The position numbers and the translations under genes are program-made. Source: Crossaster papposus (Eukaryota; Echinodermata; Asteroidea; Velatida; Solasteridae). From it: a DNA stretch of 64,000 bases. Location: contig JBAIAA010000606.1 of NCBI GenBank assembly GCA_037893245.1, forward strand, positions 310,001 to 374,000. Direction: 5' to 3'. Numbering within the stretch: position 1 is the stretch's first letter; each line of letters opens with the position of its first letter. This document shows, one piece after another, positions 1-10,500 of the stretch. The notes beneath the pieces are model-generated. The model was not told the DNA's origin and ran no database searches. It saw nothing but the letters and a program-made list of their open reading frames with translations.

Positions 1-3000
1 ATAAAAGTCCTGAAAATTATCCTCATTCGCAGCCACCTTTTCTGATGTGTATGTTTGTACACTTGTATTGCCGCATAGGCCTATGCCGTCAGTGCCCTGA
101 CACATGGGTCTCACGGTTTGGGTTTTTTCCAGTGAGAAGTTTGGCAATATTTTGGCTCAGATGTCGAGCTGGTGAGTGTCTCTTTATTCTCGAACAACGT
201 TGAGGTTCGCAGCTCAAATAAAAGTCCAGAAAATTATCCTCATTCGCAGCCACCTTTTCTGATGTGTATGTTTGTACACTTGTATTGCCGCATAGGCCTA
301 TGCCGTCAGTGCCCTGACACATGGGTCTCACGGTTTGGGTTTTTTCCAGTGAGAAGTTTGGCAATATTTTGGCTCAGATGTCGAGCTGGTGAGTGTCTCT
401 TTATTCTCGAACAACGTTGAGGTTCGCAGCTCAGATATAAGTCTAGAAAATTATCCTCATTCGCAGCCATGTTTTCTTATGTGTATCTATGTACACGTGT
501 ATTGCCGCATTGGCCTATGTCGCCAGTGCCCTGACGCATGAGTCTCATGGTTTGTTTTTTTTCCAGTGAGAAATTTGGCAATATTTTGGCTCAGATGTCG
601 AGTTGGTGAGTGTCTCTTCATTCTCGGACAACGTTGAGTTTCGCAGCTCAGATATAAGTCGAGAAACTTATCCTCATTCGCAGCCATGTTTTCTTATGTG
701 TATATATGTACACGTGTATTGCCGCATTGGCCTAGGTCGCCAGTGCCCTGACGCATGAGTCTCACAGTTTGGGTTCTTTCTATTGAGAAATTTGGCAATA
801 TTTTGGCTCCGATGTCGAGCTGGTGAGTATCTCTTCATTCTCGAACAACGTTGAGGTTCGCAGCTCAGATATAAGTCGACAAAATTATCCTCATTCGCAG
901 CCACCTTTTCTGATGTGTATGTTTGTACACGTGTATTGCCGCATAGGCCTATGCCGCCAGTGGCCTGACGCATGAGTCTCATGGTTTGGTTTTTTTCTAT
1001 TGAGAAATTTGGCAATATTTTGGCTCCGAAGTCGAGCTGGTGAGTGTCTCTTCATTCTCGGTCAACGTTGAGGTTGGCAGCTCAAATATAAGTTGAGAAA
1101 ATTATCCTCATTCGCAGCCACCTTTTCTGATGTGTATGTTTGTACACTTGTATTGCCGCATAGGCCTATGCGGTCAGTGCCCGGACACATGGGTCTCACG
1201 GTTTGGGTTTTTTCCAGTGAGAAGTTTGGCAATATTTTGGCTCAGATGTCGAGCTGGTGAGTGTCTCTTCATTCTCGAACAACGTTGAGGTTCGCAGCTC
1301 AGATATAAGTCTAGACAATTATCCTCATTCGCAGCCATGTTTTCTTATGTGTATCTATGTACACGTGTATTGCCGCATTGGCCTATGTCGCCAGTGCCCT
1401 GACGCATGAGTCTCACAGTTTGGGTCCTTTCCATTGAGAAAGTTAGCAATATTTTGGCTCAGATGTCGAGCTGGTGAGTGTCTCTTCATTCTCGAACAAC
1501 GTTGAGGTTCGCAGCTCAAATATAAGTCGAGAAAATTATCCTCATTCGCAGCCATGTTTTCTTATGTGTATCTATGTACACGTGTATTGCCGCATTGGCC
1601 TATGTAGCCAGTGCCCTGACGCATGAGTCTCACAGTTTGGGTCCTTTCCATTGAGAAAGTTGGCAATATTTTGGCACAGATGTCGAGCTGGTGAGTTTCT
1701 CTTCATTCTCGAACAACGTTGAGGTTCGCAGCTCAAATATAAGTCGAGAAAATTATCCTCATTCGCAGCCACCTTTTCTGATGTGTATGTTTGTACACGT
1801 GTATTGCCGCATAGGCCTATGCCGCCAGTGGCCTGACGCATGAGTCTCATGGTTGGGTTTTTTTCCAGTGAGAAATTTGGCAATATTTTGGCTCAGATGT
1901 CGAGCTGGTGAGTGTCTCTTCATTCTCGAACAACGTTGAGGTTCGCAGCTCAAATATAAGTCGAGAAAATTATCCTCATTCGCAGCCATGTTTTCTTATG
2001 TGTATCTATGTACACGTGTATTGCCGCAATGGCCTATTTCGCCAGTGCCCTGACGTATGAGTCTCACAGTTTGGGTCCTTTCCATTGAGAAAGTTGGCAA
2101 TATTTTGGCTCAGATGTCGAGTTGGTGAGTGTCTCTTCATTCTCGAACAACGTTGAGGTTCGCAGCTCAAATATAAGTCGAGAAAATTATCCTCATTTGC
2201 AGCCACCTTTTCTGATGTGTATGTTTGTACACGTGTATTGCCGCATAGGCCTATGCCGCCAGTGGCCTGACGCATGAGTCTCATGGTTTGGTTTTTTTCC
2301 AGGGAGAAATTTGGCAATATTGAGGCTCCGATGTCGAGCTGGTGAGTGTCTCTTCATTCTCGGACAACGTTGAGTTTCGCAGCTCAGATATAAGTCGAGA
2401 AAATTATCCTCATTCGCAGCCATGTTTTTTTATGTGTATCTATGTACACGTGTGTTGCCGCATAGGCCTATGCCGCCAGTGGCCTGACGCATGAGTCTCA
2501 CGGTTTAGGTTTTTTCCAGTGAGAAGTTTGGCAATATTTTGGCTGAGATGTCGAGCTGGTGAGTGTCTCTTCATTCTCGAACAACGTTGAGGTTCGCAGC
2601 TCAAATATAAGTCGAGAAAATTATCCTCATTCGCAGCCATGTTTTCTTATGTGTATCTATGTACACGTGTATTGCCGCATTGGCCTATTTCGCCAGTGCC
2701 CTGACGCATGAGTCTCACAGTTTGGGTCCTTTCCATTGAGAAATTTGGCAATATTTTGGCTCAGATGTCGAGCTGGTGAGTGTCTCTTCATTCTCGAACA
2801 ACGTTGAGGTTCGCAGCTCAAATATAAGTCGAGAAAATTATCCTCATTCGCAGCCACCTTTTCTGATGTGTATGTTTGTACACGTGTATTGCCGCATAGG
2901 CCTATGCCGCCAGTGGCCTGACGCATGAGTCTCATGGTTTGGTTTTTTTCCAGTGAGAAATTTGGCAATATTGTGGCTCCGATGTCGAGCTGGTGACTGT

Positions 3001-3580
3001 CTCTTCATTCTCGGACAACGTTGAGTTTCGCAGCTCAGATATAAGTCGAGAAAATTATCCTCATTCGCAGCCATGTTTTCTTATGTGTATCTATGTACAC
3101 GTGTATTGCCGCATTGGCCTATGTCGCCAGTGCCCTGACGCATGAGTCTCACAGTTTGGGTCTTTTCCATTGAGAAAGTTGGCAATATTTTGGCTCAGAT
3201 GTCGAGCTGGTGAGTGTCTCTTCATTCTCAAACAACGTTGAGGTTCGCAGCTCAAATATAAGTCGAGAAAATTATCCTCATTCGCAGCCACCTTTTCTGA
3301 TGTGTATCTATGTACACGTGTATTGCCGCACTGGCCTATGTCGCCAATGCCCTGACTCATGAGTCTCACAGTTTGGGTTCTTTCCATTGAGAAATTTGGC
3401 AATATTTTGGCTCAGATGTCGAGCTGGTGAGTGTCTCTTCATTCTCAAACAACGTTGAGGTTCGCAGCTCAAATATAAGTCGAGAAAATTATCCTCATTC
3501 GCAGCCATGTTTTCTTATGTGTATCTATGTACACGTGTATTGCCGCATTGGCCTATGTAGCCAGTGCCCTGACGCATGAG

Positions 3581-3648
3581 TCTTATGTGTATCTATGTAC
3601 ACGTGTATTGCCGCATTGGCCTATGTAGCCAGTGCCCTGACGCATGAG
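3581..3648 (+). repeat. 68-bp internal duplication (285-bp monomer), first of eight
   Basis: After gcatgagtc the sequence returns to ttatgtgtatctatg instead of running on to tcacagtttg, repeating 68 bp with both palindromes. The same join appears near 15,755, 17,078, 19,788, 21,592, 30,030, 36,823 and 40,363. A 3-bp tct overlap is available on both sides. One ancestral event fits. Confidence 0.88.
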
Positions 3649-4226
3649 TCTCACAGTTTGGGTTCTTTCCATTTCGAAATTTGGCAATAATTTGGCTCAG
3701 ATGTCGAGCTGGTGAGTATCTCTTCATTCTCGAACAACGTTGAGGTTCGCAGCTCAAATATAAGTCGAGAAAATTATCGTCATTCGCAGCCACCTTTTCT
3801 GATGTGTATGTTTGTACACGTGTATTGCCGCATAGGCCTATGCCGCCAGTGGCCTGACGCATGAGTCTCATGGTTTGGTTTTTTTCCAGTGAGAAATTTG
3901 GCAATATTGAGGCTCTGATGTCGAGCTGGTGAGTGTCTCTTCATTCTCGGACAACGTTGAGTTTCGCAGCTCAGATATAAGTCGAGAAAATTATCCTCAT
4001 TCGCAGCCATGTTTTTGTATGTGTATCTATGTACACGTGTATTGCCGCATTGGCCTAGGTCGCCAGTGCCCTGACGCATGAGTCTCACAGTTTGGGTTCT
4101 TTCTATTGAGAAATTTGGCAATATTTTGGCTCCGATGTCGAGCTGGTGAGTGTCTCTTCATTATCGAACAACGTTGAGGTTCGCAGCTCAAATATAAGTC
4201 GAGAACATTATCCTCATTCGCAGCCA

Positions 4227-4443
4227 TGTTTTCTTATGTGTATCTATGTACACGTGTATTGCCGCATAGGCCTATGTCGCCAGTGCCCTGACGCATGAGT
4301 CTCACAGTTTGGGTTCTTTCTATTGAGAAATTTGGCAATATTTTGGCTCCGATGTCGAGCTGGTGAGTGTCTCTTCATTCTCGAACAACGTTGAGGTTCG
4401 CAGCTCAAATATAAGTCGAGAAAATTATCCTCATTCGCAGCCA
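4227..4443 (+). repeat. Reference monomer, type 1 (ATG/ctatg type)
   Basis: A full 217-bp copy that serves as the reference for the commonest subtype. In order it holds ttttcttatgtgtatctatg, the palindrome TACACGTGTA, ATAGGCCTAT, the run gttctttctattgagaa, the direct repeat TTGGC-AATATT-TTGGC, GGTGAGTGTC, the palindrome CAACGTTG, ggttcgcagctc, aaatataag, and cctcattcgcagcc at the end. By hand count it has 47 C, 49 G and 11 CpG, so CpG is at about its expected level. Confidence 0.9.
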
Positions 4444-4560
4444 TGTTTTCTTATGTGTATCTATGTACACGTGTATTGCCGCATAGGCCTATGTCGCCAG
4501 TGCCCTGACGCATGAGTCTCACGGTTTGGTTTTTTTCCAGTGAGAAGTTTGGCAATATTT

Positions 4561-4621
4561 TGGCTCAGATGTCGAGCTGGTGAGTGTCTCTTCATTCTCG
4601 AACAACGTTGAGGTTCGAAGC
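4561..4621 (+). promoter_or_regulatory. Pol III type 2-like A and B boxes (tRNA/SINE-like)
   Basis: TGGCTCAGATG at 4,561-4,571 fits the A-box consensus TRGYNNARNNG at every fixed position. GTTCGAAGC at 4,613-4,621 fits the B-box core GWTCRANNC at every fixed position. They are 52 bp apart start to start, inside the usual range for tRNA genes and tRNA-derived SINEs. GCTC and GAGC round the A box can form a 4-bp D-arm-like stem. TTGAG and CTCAA, which flank the B box in copies such as the reference monomer, form a 5-bp T-arm-like stem with an 8-base loop. No full tRNA fold is present. Most monomers have GTTCGCAGC (one mismatch) and about half have TGGCTCCGATG. Promoter activity is a hypothesis. 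Confidence 0.35.
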
Positions 4622-4660
4622 TCAAATATAAGTCGAGAAAATTATTCTCATTCGCAGCCA

Positions 4661-4877
4661 CCTTTTCTGATGTGTATGTTTGTACACTTGTATTGCCACA
4701 TTGGCCTATGTCGCCAGTGCCCTGACGCATGAGTCTCACAGTTTGGGTCCTTTCCATTGAGAAAGTTGGCAATATTTTGGCTCCGATGTCGAGCTGGTGA
4801 GTGTCTCTTCATTCTCGAACAACGTTGAGGTTCGCAGCTCAAATATAAGTCGAGAACATTATCCTCATTCGCAGCCA
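4661..4877 (+). repeat. Reference monomer, type 4 (gccacattgg/gtcctttcc type)
   Basis: This subtype combines cacttgtattgccacattgg with cagtttgggtcctttccatt and gagaaagttggc. ACATTGGCCTATG replaces the perfect dyad, so the 14-bp palindrome is lost. It recurs inside the 6-mer, 4-mer, 13-mer and 2,710-bp HORs, usually just after the monomer that carries ggttcgaagctc. Confidence 0.8.
4663..4666 (+). terminator. TTTT run after the Pol III-like boxes
   Basis: A TTTT in ccttttctg lies about 40 bp past the B-box-like motif, and the equivalent gttttc sits there in type 1 monomers. Four or more T on the non-template strand is the standard Pol III stop signal, so a transcript of roughly 120 nt per monomer is conceivable. 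A second, longer T6-T7 run (ggttttttcc) follows about 80 bp later. T4 runs are common by chance. Confidence 0.2.
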
Positions 4878-5689
4878 TGTTTTCTTATGTGTATCTATGT
4901 ACACGTGTATTGCCGCATAGGCCTATGTCGCCAGTGCCCTGACGCATGAGTCTCACAGTTTGGGTTCTTTCTATTGATAAATTTGGCAATATTTTGGCTC
5001 AGATGTCGAGCTGGTGAGTATCTCTTCATTCTCGAACAACGTTGAGGTTCGCAGCTCAAATATAAGTCGAGAAAATTATCGTCATTCGCAGCCACCTTTT
5101 CTGATGTGTATGTTTGTACACGTGTATTGCCGCATAGGCCTATGCCGCCAGTGGCCTGACGCATGAGTCTCATGGTTTGGTTTTTTTCCAGTGAGAAATT
5201 TGGCAATATTGAGGCTCTGATGTCGAGCTGGTGAGTGTCTCTTCATTCTCGGACAACGTTGAGTTTCGCAGCTCAGATATAAGTCGAGAAAATTATCCTC
5301 ATTCGCAGCCATGTTTTTGTATGTGTATCTATGTACACGTATATTGCCGCATTGGCCTAGGTCGCCAGTGCCCTGACGCATGAGTCTCACAGTTTGGGTT
5401 CTTTCTATTGAGAAATTTGGCAATATTTTGGCTCCGATGTCGAGCTGGTGAGTGTCTCTTCATTATCGAACAACGTTGAGGTTCGCAGCTCAAATATAAG
5501 TCGAGAACATTATCCTCATTCGCAGCCATGTTTTCTTATGTGTATCTATGTACACGTGTATTGCCGCATAGGCCTATGTCGCCAGTGCCCTGACGCATGA
5601 GTCTCACAGTTTGGGTTCTTTCTATTGAGAAATTTGGCAATATTTTGGCTCCGATGTCGAGCTGGTGAGTGTCTCTTCATTCTCGAACA

Positions 5690-7505
5690 ACGTTGAGGTT
5701 CGCAGCTCAAATATAAGTCGAGAAAATTATCCTCATTCGCAGCCATGTTTTCTTATGTGTATCTATGTACACGTGTATTGCCGCATAGGCCTATGTCGCC
5801 AGTGCCCTGACGCATGAGTCTCACGGTTTGGTTTTTTTCCAGTGAGAAGTTTGGCAATATTTTGGCTCAGATGTCGAGCTGGTGAGTGTCTCTTCATTCT
5901 CGAACAACGTTGAGGTTCGAAGCTCAAATATACGTCGAGAAAATTATCCTCATTCGCAGCCACCTTTTCTGATGTGTATGTTTGTACACTTGTATTGCCA
6001 CATTGGCCTATGTCGCCAGTGCCCTGACGCATGAGTCTCACAGTTTGGGTCCTTTCCATTGAGAAAGTTGGCAATATTTTGGCTCCGATGTCGAGCTGGT
6101 GAGTGTCTCTTCATTCTCGAACAACGTTGAGGTTCGCAGCTCAAATATAAGTCGAGAACATTATCCTCATTCGCAGCCATGTTTTCTTATGTGTATCTAT
6201 GTACACGTGTATTGCCGCATAGGCCTATGTCGCCAGTGCCCTGACGCATGAGTCTCACAGTTTGGGTTCTTTCTATTGATAAATTTGGCAATATTTTGGC
6301 TCCGATGTCGAGCTGGTGAGTGTCTCTTCATTCTCGGACAACGTTGAGTTTCGCAGCTCAGATATAAGTCGAGAAAATTATCCTCATTCGCAGCCATGTT
6401 TTTTATGTGTATCTATGTACACGTGTATTGCCGCATTGGCCTAGGTCGCCAGTGCCCTGACGCATGAGTCTCACAGTTTGGGTTCTTTCTATTGAGAAAT
6501 TTGGCAATATTTTGGCTCCGATGTCGAGCTGGTGAGTGTCTCTTCATTATTGAACAACGTTGAGGTTCGCAGCTCAAATATAAGTCGAGAACATTATCCT
6601 CATTCGCAGCCATGTTTTCTTATGTGTATCTATGTACACGTGTATTGCCGCATAGGCCTATGTCGCCAGTGCCCTGACGCATGAGTCTCACGGTTTGTTT
6701 TTTTTCCAGTGAGAAGTTTGGCAATATTTTGGCTCAGATGTCGAGCTGGTGAGTGTCTCTTCATTCTCGAACAACGTTGAGGTTCGAAGCTCAAATATAC
6801 GTCGAGAAAATTATCCTCATTCGCAGCCACCTTTTCTGATGTGTATGTTTGTACACTTGTATTGCCACATTGGCCTATGTCGCCAGTGCCCTGACGCATG
6901 AGTCTCACAGTTTGGGTCCTTTCCATTGAGAAAGTTGGCAATATTTTGGCTCCGATGTCGAGCTGGTGAGTGTCTCTTCATTCTCGAACAACGTTGAGGT
7001 TCGCAGCTCAAATATAAGTCGAGAACATTATCCTCATTCGCAGCCATGTTTTCTTATGTGTATCTATGTACACGTGTATTGCCGCATAGGCCTATGTCGC
7101 CAGTGCCCTGACGCATGAGTCTCACAGTTTGGGTTCTTTCTATTGATAAATTTGGCAATATTTTGGCTCCGATGTCGAGCTGGTGAGTGTCTCTTCATTC
7201 TCGGACAACGTTGAGTTTCGCAGCTCAGATATAAGTCGAGAAAATTATCCTCATTCGCAGCCATGTTTTTTATGTGTATCTATGTACACGTGTATTGCCG
7301 CATTGGCCTAGGTCGCCAGTGCCCTGACGCATGAGTCTCACAGTTTGGGTTCTTTCTATTGAGAAATTTGGCAATATTTTGGCTCCGATGTCGAGCTGGT
7401 GAGTGTCTCTTCATTATTGAACAACGTTGAGGTTCGCAGCTCAAATATAAGTCGAGAACATTATCCTCATTCGCAGCCATGTTTTCTTATGTGTATCTAT
7501 GTACA
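5690..7505 (+). repeat. 867-bp HOR (4 monomers), two units
   Basis: Units from about 5,690 and 6,557 match at an offset of 867 = 4 x 217 - 1. The missing base is in the T-run of catgttttttatgtg near 6,398 and 7,265, making 216-bp monomers. Markers shared by both units are gttcgaagctc, aatatacgtcg and ctattgataaa; attattgaac occurs in the second unit and at the end of the first. The match ends near 7,505, where CACGTG becomes CACATG. Confidence 0.9.
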
Positions 7506-10500
7506 CATGTATTGCCGCATAGGCCTATGTCGCCAGTGCCCTGACGCATGAGTCTCACAGTTTGGGTTCTTTCTATTGAGAAATTTGGCAATATTTTGGC
7601 TCCGATGTCGAGCTGGTGAGTGTCTCTTCATTCTCGAACAACGTTGAGGTTCGCAGCTCAAATATAAGTCGAGAACATTATCCTCATTCGCAGCAATGTT
7701 TTCTTATGTGTATCTATGTACACGTGTATTGCCGCATAGGCCTATGTCGCCAGTGCCCTGATGCATGAGTCTCACAGTTTGGGTTCTTTCTATTGAGAAA
7801 TTTGGCAATATTTTGGCTCCCATGTCGAGCTGGTGAGTGTCTCTTCATTCTCGAACAACGTTGAGTTTCGCAGCTCAAATATAAGTCGAGAAAATTATCC
7901 TCATTCCCAGCCACCTTTTCTGATGTGTATGTTTGTACACGTGTATTGCCGCATAGGCCTATGCCGCCAGTGGCCTGACGCATGTGTCTCATGGTTTGGG
8001 TTTTTTCCAGTAAGAAATTTGGCAATATTTTGGCTCAGATGTCGAGCTGGTGAGTGTCTCTTCATTCTCGAACAACGTTGAGGTTCGCAGCTCAAATATA
8101 AGTCGAGAAAATTATCCTCATTCGCAGCCATGTTTTCTTATGTGTATCTATGTACACGTGTATTGCCGCATAGGCCTATGTCGCCAGTGCCCTGACGCAT
8201 GAGTCTCACGGTTTGGTTTTTTTCCAGTGAGAAGTTTGGCAATATTTTGGCTCAGATGTCGAGCTGGTGAGTGTCTCTTCATTCTCGAACAACGTTGAGG
8301 TTCGCAGCTCAAATATAAGTCGAGAAAATTATCCTCATTCGCAGCCACCTTTTCTGATGTGTATGTTTGTACACGTGTATTGCCACATTGGCCTATGTCG
8401 CCAGTGCCCTGACGCATGAGTTTCACAGTTTGGGTCCTTTCCATTGAGAAAGTTGGCAATATTTTGGCTCCGATGTCGAGCTGGTGAGTGTCTCTTCATT
8501 CTCGAACAACGTTGAGGTTCGCAGCTCAAATATAAGTCGAGAACATTATCCTCATTCGCAGCCATGTTTTCTTATGTGTATCTATGTACACGTGTATTGC
8601 CGCATAGGCCTATGTCGCCAGTGCCCTGACGCATGAGTCTCACAGTTTGGGTTCTTTCTATTGAGAAATTTGGCAATATTTTGGCTCCGATGTCGAGCTG
8701 GTGAGTGTCTCTTCATTCTCGAACAACGATGAGGTTCGCAGCTCAAATAAAAGTCCAGAAAATTATCCTCATTCGCAGCCACCTTTTCTGATGTGTATGT
8801 TTGTACACTTGTATTGCCGCATATGCCTATGCCGTCAGTGCCCTGACACATGGGTCTCACGGTTTGGGTTTTTTCCAGTGAGAAGTTTGGCAATATTTTG
8901 GCTCAGATGTCGAGCTGGTGAGTGTCTCTTCATTCTCGAACAACGTTGAGGTTCGCAGCTCAGATATAAGTCTAGAAAATTATCCTCATTCGCAGCCATG
9001 TTTTCTTATGTGTATCTATGTACACGTGTATTGCCGCATTGGCCTATGTCGCCAGTGCCCTGACGCATGAGTCTCACAGTTTGGGTCCTTTCCATTGAGA
9101 AAGTTGGCAATATTTTGGCTCCGATGTCGAGCTGGTGAGTGTCTCTTCATTCTCGAACAACGTTGAGGTTCGCAGCTCAAATATAAGTCAAGAACATTAT
9201 CCTCATTCGCAGCCATGTTTTCTTATGTGTATCTATGTACACGTGTATTGCCGCATAGGCCTATGTCGCCAGTGCCCTGACGCATGAGTCTCACAGTTTG
9301 GGTTCTTTCTATTGAGAAATTTGGCAATATTTTGGCTCCGATGTCGAGCTGGTGAGTGTCTCTTCATTCTCGAACAACGTTGAGGTTCGCAGCTCAGATA
9401 TAAGTCGAGAAAATTATCCTCATTCGCAGCCACCTTTTCTGATGTGTATGTTTGTACACGTGTATTGCCGCATAGGCCTATGCCGCCAGTGGCCTGACGC
9501 ATGAGTCTCATGGTTTGTTTGTTTTTTATTGAGAAATTTGGCAATATTTTGGCTCCGATGTCGAGCTGGTGAGTTTCTCTTCATTCTCGAACAACGTTGA
9601 GGTTGGCAGCTCAAATATAAGTCGAGAACATTATCCTCATTCGCAGCCATGTTTTCTTATGTGTATCTATGTAAACGTGTATTGCCGCATAGGCCTATGT
9701 CGCCAGTGCCCTGACGCATGAGTCTCACAGTTTGGGTTCTTTCTATTGAGAAATTTGGCAATATTTTGGCTCCGATGTCGAGCTGGTGAGTGTCTCTTCA
9801 TTCTCGAACAACGTTGAGTTTCGCAGCTCAAATATAAGTCGAGAACATTATCCTCATTCGCAGCAATGTTTTCGTATGTGTATCTATGTACACGTGTATT
9901 GCCGCATAGGCCTGTGTCGCCAGTGCCCTGACGCATGAGTCTCACAGTTTGGGTTCTTTCTATTGAGAAATTTGGCAATATTTTGTCTCAGATGTCGAGC
10001 TGGTGAGTGTCTCTTCATTCTCGAACAACGTTGAGGTTCGCAGCTCAAATATAAGTCGAGAAAATTATCCTCATTCGCACCCACCTTTTCTGATGTGTAT
10101 GTTTGTACACTTGTATTGCCGCATAGGCCTATTCCGTCAGTGCCCTGACACATGGGTCTCACGGTTTGGTTTTTTTCCAGTGAGAAGTTTGGCAATATTT
10201 TGGCTCAGATGTCGAGCTGGTGAGTGTCTCTTCATTCTCGAACAACGTTGAGGTTCGCAGCTCAGATATAAGTCTAGAAAATTATCCTCATTTGCAGCCA
10301 TGTTTTCTTATGTGTAACTATGTACACGTGTATTGCCGCATTGGCCTAGGTCGCCAGTGCCCTGACGCATAAGTCTCACAGTTTGGGTTCTTTCTATTGA
10401 GAAATTTTGCAATATTTTGGCTCCGATGTCGAGCTGGTGAGTGTCTCTTCATTCTCGAACAACGTTGAGGTTCGCAGCTCAAATATAAGTCGAGAACATT

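Larger units (their letters stand above)
3695..6300 (+). repeat. 1,302-bp HOR (6 monomers), two units
   Basis: Unit 1 (about 3,695-4,996) and unit 2 (about 4,997-6,298) match at an offset of exactly 1,302 = 6 x 217. Shared rare markers are ggtgagtatctc, attatcgtcattcg, caatattgaggctctgatg, gtttttgtatg and attatcgaac. Homology stops near 6,302, where ctcag becomes ctccg. Confidence 0.9.
1..9570 (+). repeat. Segment A, first copy of a 9.6-kb segmental duplication
   Basis: Positions 1 to about 3,690 match 26,450 to about 30,139 at a constant offset of 26,449. Positions from about 3,705 to 9,570 match at an offset of 26,666. Rare variants are shared, such as aaagtcct at 6-13 and 26,455-26,462. 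Differences are sparse: 1,316 c/a, 2,029 a/t and 2,036 a/c against 27,765, 28,478 and 28,485. Segment A holds a 6-mer and a 4-mer HOR. The match ends near 9,570, where A reads ggtgagtttctc and A' reads ggtgactgtctc. The left end lies outside the window. Confidence 0.93.

Noticed and set aside
172-420. Plus-strand frames of 60-82 codons with MSVSSFSNN starts
   Set aside because: They are antisense shadows of the same monomer, present or absent depending on single substitutions.
4427-4436. Pol II TATA box in aaatataag
   Set aside because: AT-rich matches are common, and no linked initiator or downstream gene gives it meaning.
4227-4443. CENP-B box
   Set aside because: I looked for the TTCG....A..CGGG pattern on both strands. 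TTCG occurs in ggttcgcag and cattcgcag, but no CGGG lies at the required distance.
4227-4443. 5S rRNA tandem repeat
   Set aside because: Tandem Pol III-like units suggested it, but the monomer does not resemble 5S rRNA and lacks its internal control region.
4561-4666. Intact tRNA gene
   Set aside because: Only A-box and B-box-like parts and two short stems are present. There is no acceptor stem or convincing anticodon arm, and the T loop is 8 rather than 7 bases.
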